A stretch of 64,000 nt of DNA. It comes from Mxb001 sp049431945 (lineage in GTDB: Bacteria > Actinomycetota > Actinomycetes > S36-B12). The position numbers were made by a program, and so were the translations under genes. This document shows, piece after piece, positions 59,570-64,000 of the stretch. The notes beneath the pieces were generated by a model. It saw only the letters and a list, made by a program, of their open reading frames with translations, did no database searches and was not told where the DNA came from. The first letter of the stretch is position 1; each line of letters opens with the position of its first letter. The DNA is taken from positions 1 through 64,000 of the forward strand of contig JBMTDJ010000004.1 of assembly GCA_049431945.1 (NCBI GenBank), read 5' to 3'.

Positions 59570-60784
59570 GTGGCCGACAAGGTAACTCTGGCTGACATCG
59601 AGACCGCTGCGAGCAGACTCGACGGTGTCGTGCGCAACCTCCCCGTGCACTCGGCGCGCTGGCTGTCCGATCGCGTCGGCGGGCCAGCCTGGCTCGCGAC
59701 GGAGAACCTCCAGCGGGCCGGTTCATTCAAGATCCGTGGGGCCTATAACCGGCTCAGCCAGCTCACGGAAGACGAGCGGAGTGCCGGCGTCGTTGCGGCT
59801 TCTGCGGGCAATCACGCTCAGGGGGTCGCCCTGGCCGCGTCGATGCTCGGCATCCAATCCACGATCTTCATGCCGCGATCAGCCAGCATGCCCAAGGTCA
59901 TAGCGACCCGGGATTACGGCGCGGATGTGCGGTTCCATGGCTCGACCCTCGACGAGGCCATAGTCGAGGCGCGTGCCTTCGCCGATCAGACTGGCGCACT
60001 CTTCATCTCACCCTTCGACCATCCCGACATCGTGGCGGGCCAGGGGACACTCGGCCTGGAGATTCTCGAGCAGGTCCCGGATGTGCGCACGATCGTCGTC
60101 TGCACAGGTGGCGGTGGCCTGCTCGCGGGTATCGCTCTCGCTGTGGCCTCCAAGCGACCGGATGTGCGCGTCATTGGAGCGCAGGCGGCAGGCGCGGCGG
60201 CGTACCCGCCCTCGCTGCTTGCTGGCCATCCGGTCCCTCTGCGCACCATGCGCACCATGGCCGACGGCATCGCCGTGGGCCGTCCCGGAGACGTGCCCTT
60301 CGAGATTATTCAGCGCTACGTCAGCGATATTCGCGTGGTGAGCGAGGACATGCTCGCCAGGGCTCAGCTCCTGCTCCTCGAGCGCTCCAAGCTGGTGGTG
60401 GAGCCGGGCGGGGCCGCAGCCGTCGCGGCCATCATCGACGATCCGAACTCCTTCGAGACGCCCGTGGTCGCTGTCCTCTCGGGTGGCAACGTTGACCCGC
60501 TCGTGATGATGCGGGTGATCCGCCACGGCCTCACCGCCGGAGGCCGTTTCACGCAGATCACCGTCCATGTGCCGGATCGACCCGGCTCGCTCGCGGGACT
60601 TCTCGCGGAGATCGGCGGCCTGGACGCCAACGTCGTCGATGTGTCGCACCTGCGCACGAATCCGCGGTTGGCCGTGGACGAGGTCGAGATCACCATCGAT
60701 CTGGAGACTCGGGGCGCTGAGCACCGCGAGCAATTGCTCGGTCATCTGCGCGACAAGGGGTACCGGATCACCGAGGTGCAGTAG
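59570..60784 (+). CDS. ilvA: Threonine ammonia-lyase with ACT domain
   Basis: Deaminates threonine to 2-oxobutanoate. The 404-aa protein has the PLP lysine in RAGSFKIRGAYNRL, ASAGNHAQGVA, and the phosphate loop CTGGGGLLAGIA. One C-terminal ACT domain (about residues 330-404: ITVHVPDRPGSLAGLLAEIG) gives possible allosteric control. The short single-ACT form is more like the catabolic type than biosynthetic IlvA with two ACT-like domains. The GTG start has a -10-like box 6 nt upstream; the longer reading lies in P450 antisense. Confidence 0.93.
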   Translation: MADKVTLADIETAASRLDGVVRNLPVHSARWLSDRVGGPAWLATENLQRAGSFKIRGAYNRLSQLTEDERSAGVVAASAGNHAQGVALAASMLGIQSTIFMPRSASMPKVIATRDYGADVRFHGSTLDEAIVEARAFADQTGALFISPFDHPDIVAGQGTLGLEILEQVPDVRTIVVCTGGGGLLAGIALAVASKRPDVRVIGAQAAGAAAYPPSLLAGHPVPLRTMRTMADGIAVGRPGDVPFEIIQRYVSDIRVVSEDMLARAQLLLLERSKLVVEPGGAAAVAAIIDDPNSFETPVVAVLSGGNVDPLVMMRVIRHGLTAGGRFTQITVHVPDRPGSLAGLLAEIGGLDANVVDVSHLRTNPRLAVDEVEITIDLETRGAEHREQLLGHLRDKGYRITEVQ

Positions 60785-60791
60785 TCGGGAC

Positions 60792-60797
60792 TAGCGT
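60792..60797 (+). promoter_or_regulatory. Possible -10 box of drrAB
   Basis: TAGCGT ends 8 nt before GTG 60806 and no Shine-Dalgarno is present. Confidence 0.33.
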
Positions 60798-60805
60798 TAT
60801 CCCTC

Positions 60806-61759
60806 GTGTCCGACATCATCGAGGCTCGTGGCCTCGTCAAGAAGTATGGCGATGTCGTCGCCCTGGACGGTCTTGATCTCAGTGTCCCCGAGGGCACCGT
60901 GTACGGCCTTCTCGGCCCCAACGGTGCTGGCAAGACGACGACGGTTCGCATCCTCACGACCTTGCTCAAGCCGGATTCCGGGATGGCGAAGGTTGATGGG
61001 ATAGACGTCGTCCGCAAGCCCAATGCGGTGCGTCGAATCATCGGTCTCACGGGTCAGTATGCCGCGGTGGACGAGTACCTCACCGGTCGCGAGAACCTCC
61101 GGATGTTCGGTGACCTCTACCACCTGCCATCGGCGTACGTTAAGGAGCGCAGCCAGGAGCTCCTCGAGCGCTTTGATCTCGTCGATGCTGCCGATCGGTC
61201 GCTGCGCACCTACTCCGGGGGAATGCGCAGGCGCCTTGATCTTGCTGCGAGCCTCATCGCGAAGCCGCGAGTGCTCTTCCTCGATGAGCCGACCACGGGA
61301 CTGGATCCGCGGTCGCGCCTGGGTCTGTGGGAGGTCATTACCGACCTGGTGGCTGATGGCACGACCGTGCTGCTCACCACGCAGTATCTCGAGGAGGCCG
61401 ACCAATTGGCCGAGCAGATCGTGGTCATCGATCACGGCAGGGTGATCGCGCAGGGGACATCCGACGTCCTCAAGGACCAAGTGGGCGGGGACCGCCTCGA
61501 GGTCGTCGTCTCCGACCCTGCTCAGGTGCAGGCAGCGGCGCAGGCCCTTCACCCCGTGTCGACGGGCGACATCACGATCGACGCGGAGGACTCGCGTGTG
61601 GTCGCGCCCGTGGTCGGCGGATCACTCACCCTCGTCGAAGCCGTGCGGGCCTTGGACGCAGCGCATGTGGCCATCGCCGACGTCGCACTGCGGCGCCCGA
61701 CCCTGGACGATGTGTTCTTGACCTTGACCGGCCATGCGGCCGAGGAGGAGCAGGCATGA
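60806..61759 (+). CDS. DrrA-like ABC exporter ATP-binding protein
   Basis: A 317-aa ATPase of the daunorubicin-resistance DrrA type. Walker A is GPNGAGKTTT near residue 39, Q-loop GLTGQYAAVDEYLTG (typical of DrrA), signature YSGGMRRRLD, Walker B VLFLDEPTTGLDP, and the C-terminal DrrA domain ending TLDDVFLTLTG. It exports hydrophobic drugs or lipids with the overlapping DrrB-like permease. No biosynthetic cluster is nearby, so the natural substrate is unknown. Confidence 0.94.
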   Translation: MSDIIEARGLVKKYGDVVALDGLDLSVPEGTVYGLLGPNGAGKTTTVRILTTLLKPDSGMAKVDGIDVVRKPNAVRRIIGLTGQYAAVDEYLTGRENLRMFGDLYHLPSAYVKERSQELLERFDLVDAADRSLRTYSGGMRRRLDLAASLIAKPRVLFLDEPTTGLDPRSRLGLWEVITDLVADGTTVLLTTQYLEEADQLAEQIVVIDHGRVIAQGTSDVLKDQVGGDRLEVVVSDPAQVQAAAQALHPVSTGDITIDAEDSRVVAPVVGGSLTLVEAVRALDAAHVAIADVALRRPTLDDVFLTLTGHAAEEEQA

Positions 61760-62646
61760 GCGCCCCCGCCGTACCCGCGCGGGGGGATGGTGCAGCCGTC
61801 CCTGCCGTGCCCACTCGCAGCCGCCCGATTCTCGGCTGGAGCCTCCATGATGGACTGGTCGTCGCGCGACGCAATCTGATCCAGACCATTCGCGTCCCCG
61901 AGTTGCTCTTCTTCTCCATCGTGCAACCGGTGATCTTCGTGCTCCTCTTCGCTTTCGTCTTCGGTGGCGCGATCCCGATCCCCGGATCCGATCCGACGAC
62001 CGCGCCGGACGCGAGCGTGTACCGCCAGTACCTCATGCCGGGCATCTTCGGTCAGACCGTTGCCTTCGCCTCGGCGGCAGCGACGGTGGGTCTGGCCGAG
62101 GACATGAAACGCGGCATCATCGATCGCTTCAGGTCATTGCCCATGGCATCCGGCGGAGTGCTTATCGGCCGGACCTTTGCCGACGCGACTCGGCAGATCC
62201 TCGTGCTCTTCGTCCTCAGCGTGACCGGGCTCATCATCGGCTGGCGGATCAATGACGGAATCCTCAACGCGATCTACGCCTACGCTCTCCTGTTGCTCTT
62301 CGCCTACACCGTCTCGTGGATCGGCTCATGGATCGGCCTATACATGCCCAATCCCGAGACGGCCAATACCGCCGGACTCGTGTGGCTATTTCCGCTGACC
62401 TTCTTGTCCAATGCGTTCGTGCCGATCACATCGATGCCGGCATGGCTGCAGCCGATCGCCCAGTGGAACCCGATCTCGTCGCTTGTCCTGTCGACACGCG
62501 AGCTCTTCGGCAATCCCACCGGGATCGTGGGAGAGGCATGGCCCCAGCAGAATCCGATCGCCTACACGCTCATCTCGTGCGCGGTGCTCATCGCGATCTT
62601 CGCTCCGCTCGCCGTGCGCCGCTACCGGACGTCGACGAGTCGCTAG
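61756..62646 (+). CDS. DrrB-like ABC-2 exporter permease
   Basis: A 296-aa ABC-2 permease with six predicted helices. A long N-terminal Pro/Ala-rich cytosolic segment is followed by RRNLIQTIRVPELLFFSIVQ. The conserved loop EDMKRGIIDRFRSLPM (ABC-2 motif) and FLSNAFVPITSMP are typical of DrrB. ATG overlaps the ATPase stop (ATGA). Its stop overlaps the convergent greA gene by 4 nt. Confidence 0.93.
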   Translation: MSAPAVPARGDGAAVPAVPTRSRPILGWSLHDGLVVARRNLIQTIRVPELLFFSIVQPVIFVLLFAFVFGGAIPIPGSDPTTAPDASVYRQYLMPGIFGQTVAFASAAATVGLAEDMKRGIIDRFRSLPMASGGVLIGRTFADATRQILVLFVLSVTGLIIGWRINDGILNAIYAYALLLLFAYTVSWIGSWIGLYMPNPETANTAGLVWLFPLTFLSNAFVPITSMPAWLQPIAQWNPISSLVLSTRELFGNPTGIVGEAWPQQNPIAYTLISCAVLIAIFAPLAVRRYRTSTSR

Positions 62647-63131
62647 CCTGCGTAGGGCTGTGCGCCTACGACTTCGACCGAGACACTCTTGCCATTCGCG
62701 AGCTGGTAGGAGACGGTGTCACCAACCCGGGACCCCATCACCGCCTGACCCAGCGGAGAGGTCGGCGAGTAGACCTCGACTGATGCGTGCGCGGCTTCCT
62801 CGCGCGACCCGAGCAGGAACGTCTCCTCGTCCCCGAAATCGACGAACCGCACCGTGACGACCTTGCCCGGAGCCACCTCGTCGTGCTCTGCCTCAGGGGC
62901 ACCCACGCGGGAGTTCTCCAGGAGCTGCTTGAGCTGGCGGATGCGAGCCTCGTTCTTGCCCTGCTCCTCCTTGGCGGCGTGGTAGCCGCCGTTCTCCTTC
63001 AGATCGCCTTCCTCGCGAGCGGCCTCGATGCGCTTGGTGATTTCGCTCCGGCGGGGTCCCGAGCGCTCTTCGAGTTCGGCCTCGAGGCGGTCATAGGCAT
63101 CCTGGGTGAGCCAGGTGATGTCGGTACTCAT
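62643..63131 (-). CDS. greA: Transcription elongation factor GreA
   Basis: GreA rescues backtracked RNA polymerase by stimulating transcript cleavage. The 162-aa protein has the coiled-coil N-terminus with the acidic tip (EGDLKENGGYHAAKEEQGKN) and the FKBP-like C-terminal domain (VEVYSPTSPLGQAVMGSRVG). Length is normal. ATG 63131 is used. It is downstream of the DUF4307 gene on the same strand, as in Rv1081c-Rv1080c. Confidence 0.97.
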   Translation of the reverse strand: MSTDITWLTQDAYDRLEAELEERSGPRRSEITKRIEAAREEGDLKENGGYHAAKEEQGKNEARIRQLKQLLENSRVGAPEAEHDEVAPGKVVTVRFVDFGDEETFLLGSREEAAHASVEVYSPTSPLGQAVMGSRVGDTVSYQLANGKSVSVEVVGAQPYAG

Positions 63132-63148
63132 CGCATCAGGGTACGCGG

Positions 63149-63625
63149 CTAGGGAGTCCAGGGCTGCTCGGGCGGCACGACGCCGGGCGGGAACTGAGGC
63201 GGCACGACTCGCTCGGGAGGGGACCCCGCCTCGCACGCGAGGACCTCGACGATGTAAGCCGGAGCGAGCGTCCTCAGTGAGTAGGTCACCTGCTCGTACG
63301 TCGTACCGCGGGGGATGGCGACGACGGTGTAGGCGACGTCAGCACGCGACTCGTCCTGGGCGCGCAGCACGCAGTAGACATCCCACTCCGCCGCCCTGCG
63401 GACCTCGAAGGTGATATCGACGCGGTCCGCGGACACATCGCGCCAGGCGAGCACCTGGTACTTCACTGTCGGCGAGAGCAGGTTCGCCGTGACGAAGGCG
63501 AGGGCGACAACAAAGACGGCGATCGCCGCGACCCCGGCGATGATCGCCGGCCACGGTCGCCGTCCCACGCCGTAGCGCGCCTGGAGGTCGGGAGGGAGCG
63601 TGCGGCCGTCGATGGCGCTGCCCAT
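63149..63625 (-). CDS. DUF4307 membrane protein
   Basis: A 158-aa single-pass protein with a short cytosolic N-terminus, one helix (about residues 25-48), and an extracytoplasmic domain of conserved actinobacterial DUF4307 type ending in a Pro-rich tail. The function is unknown. ATG 63625 is used, since the longer reading lacks a match. It lies between greA and the divergent mca, matching Rv1080c-Rv1082. Confidence 0.88.
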   Translation of the reverse strand: MGSAIDGRTLPPDLQARYGVGRRPWPAIIAGVAAIAVFVVALAFVTANLLSPTVKYQVLAWRDVSADRVDITFEVRRAAEWDVYCVLRAQDESRADVAYTVVAIPRGTTYEQVTYSLRTLAPAYIVEVLACEAGSPPERVVPPQFPPGVVPPEQPWTP

Positions 63626-63659
63626 GACACCTCCCGTCGCGCGGTCGAACAACCCTTGC

Positions 63660-63665
63660 GAGACT
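63660..63665 (+). promoter_or_regulatory. Possible -10 box of mca
   Basis: GAGACT ends 6 nt before GTG 63672, the same hexamer and spacing as in front of the P450 gene. Confidence 0.3.
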
Positions 63666-63671
63666 ATCGGG

Positions 63672-64000
63672 GTGTCCGAACCCCTGCGCCTCATGGCTGT
63701 CCACGCACATCCTGATGACGAGTCCAGCAAGGGTGCCGCGACCCTCGCCCACTACGTCAAGGAGGGCGTGCACGTGATGGTCGTCACCTGCACCGGGGGT
63801 GAGCGCGGCGACGTGCTCAATGCCGCCGCCCAAGCGGATGTGGATGCTCTGGGCCTCGCGGAAGTGCGCCGCCAGGAGATGGCCGAAGCTGTGAGGATCC
63901 TCGGGGTCCAACACGCATGGCTCGGCTTCGAGGACTCCGGCTTCCCCGAGGGCGAGCCGAAGCCGCCGCTTCCCGAGGGTTGCTTCGCCGATCTGCCTCT
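63672..64000 (+). CDS. mca: Mycothiol S-conjugate amidase, N-terminal part
   Basis: Mca cleaves mycothiol S-conjugates so that the mercapturic acid can be exported, a detoxification step specific to mycothiol-producing actinobacteria. The visible 109 residues contain the LmbE-type zinc motif MAVHAHPDDESSKGAAT and VTCTGGERGDVLN, which fit Mca better than the related deacetylase MshB. The gene runs off the window at 64000 in frame. GTG 63672 is the start. Confidence 0.92.
   Translation, partial: MSEPLRLMAVHAHPDDESSKGAATLAHYVKEGVHVMVVTCTGGERGDVLNAAAQADVDALGLAEVRRQEMAEAVRILGVQHAWLGFEDSGFPEGEPKPPLPEGCFADLP

Noticed and set aside
1..64000. Mobile elements, CRISPR arrays, rRNA, integrase or attachment sites
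   Set aside because: Looked for transposase or integrase motifs, terminal repeats and regularly spaced repeats; none seen. The tRNA genes show no flanking partial duplicates.

Overview
The window is a high-GC actinobacterial chromosome segment. The actinobacterial assignment rests on mycothiol S-conjugate amidase (mca), a Pmt-type protein O-mannosyltransferase, a SepX/GlpR-like division protein next to a gephyrin-like moeA (glp), DUF501, DUF2786, DUF4307 and TIGR04338 families, and frequent GTG starts. From memory of Mycobacterium tuberculosis H37Rv, much of the gene order matches two stretches there: mscL ... FmdB/Ruc, 5-FTHF cyclo-ligase, galU, glp, rimJ, glpR, pmt, rsmI, metG, tatD, ksgA, ispE, glmU, prs, rplY, pth, mfd, mazG, eno, divIC, DUF501, ppx (about Rv0985c-Rv1026), and cbs, metB, greA, DUF4307, mca (about Rv1077-Rv1082). 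I saw no insertion sequence, prophage, CRISPR array or rRNA.

Layout. 0-7.4 kb: an atypical LuxR-type regulator, secA, a minus-strand group (reductase-like protein, putative 3-methyladenine DNA glycosylase, membrane protein) and a class III aminotransferase. 7.4-8.9 kb: minus-strand fmdB/ruc, SAF-domain protein and mscL, with a perfect CIRCE element in front of fmdB. 9-11.4 kb: an ABC exporter pair and two Fluc fluoride channel genes. 11.4-16 kb: folate enzyme, galU, glp/moeA, moaC, rimJ, sepX/glpR and tRNA-Ala. 16-25 kb: small secreted protein, pmt, rsmI, metG-tatD-rsmA-ispE, and a desaturase with a TetR regulator and its probable operator. 25-29 kb: tRNA-Gln, glmU-prs, rplY, pth. 29-39.5 kb: cysQ-like phosphatase, mfd, SurA-like lipoprotein, mazG, DUF885, eno, divIC, DUF501, ppx. 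39.6-44.4 kb: LacI regulator, dienelactone hydrolase, uracil-DNA glycosylase, an unusual tRNA, a Bax-inhibitor-1 family protein, a small conserved protein and an SGNH hydrolase. 44.4-50.6 kb: MBL hydrolase, cystathionine beta-synthase, YCII protein, msrA, an unknown gene, metB and an amidase. 50.6-58.1 kb: MFS exporter, VWA protein plus MoxR/chelatase-like AAA+ ATPase, a FIST-domain protein, a TIGR04338 metalloprotein and DUF2786. 58-64 kb: cytochrome P450, ilvA, a DrrAB-type exporter, greA, DUF4307 and a truncated mca.

Two regulatory habits recur. Within operons, genes are coupled by 4-nt ATGA/GTGA stop-start overlaps. At transcription unit heads, a -10-like hexamer (TANNNT or a close variant) lies 6-8 nt before the start codon, which points to widespread leaderless transcripts; I used this to choose several starts. 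The observations most worth checking are a 74-nt class I tRNA with a leucine UAA anticodon loop and a leucine-like D-arm, a possible CTG start for the uracil-DNA glycosylase, the CIRCE site, divergent promoters that share one TA in overlapping -10 boxes, and the inverted repeat in front of the desaturase.
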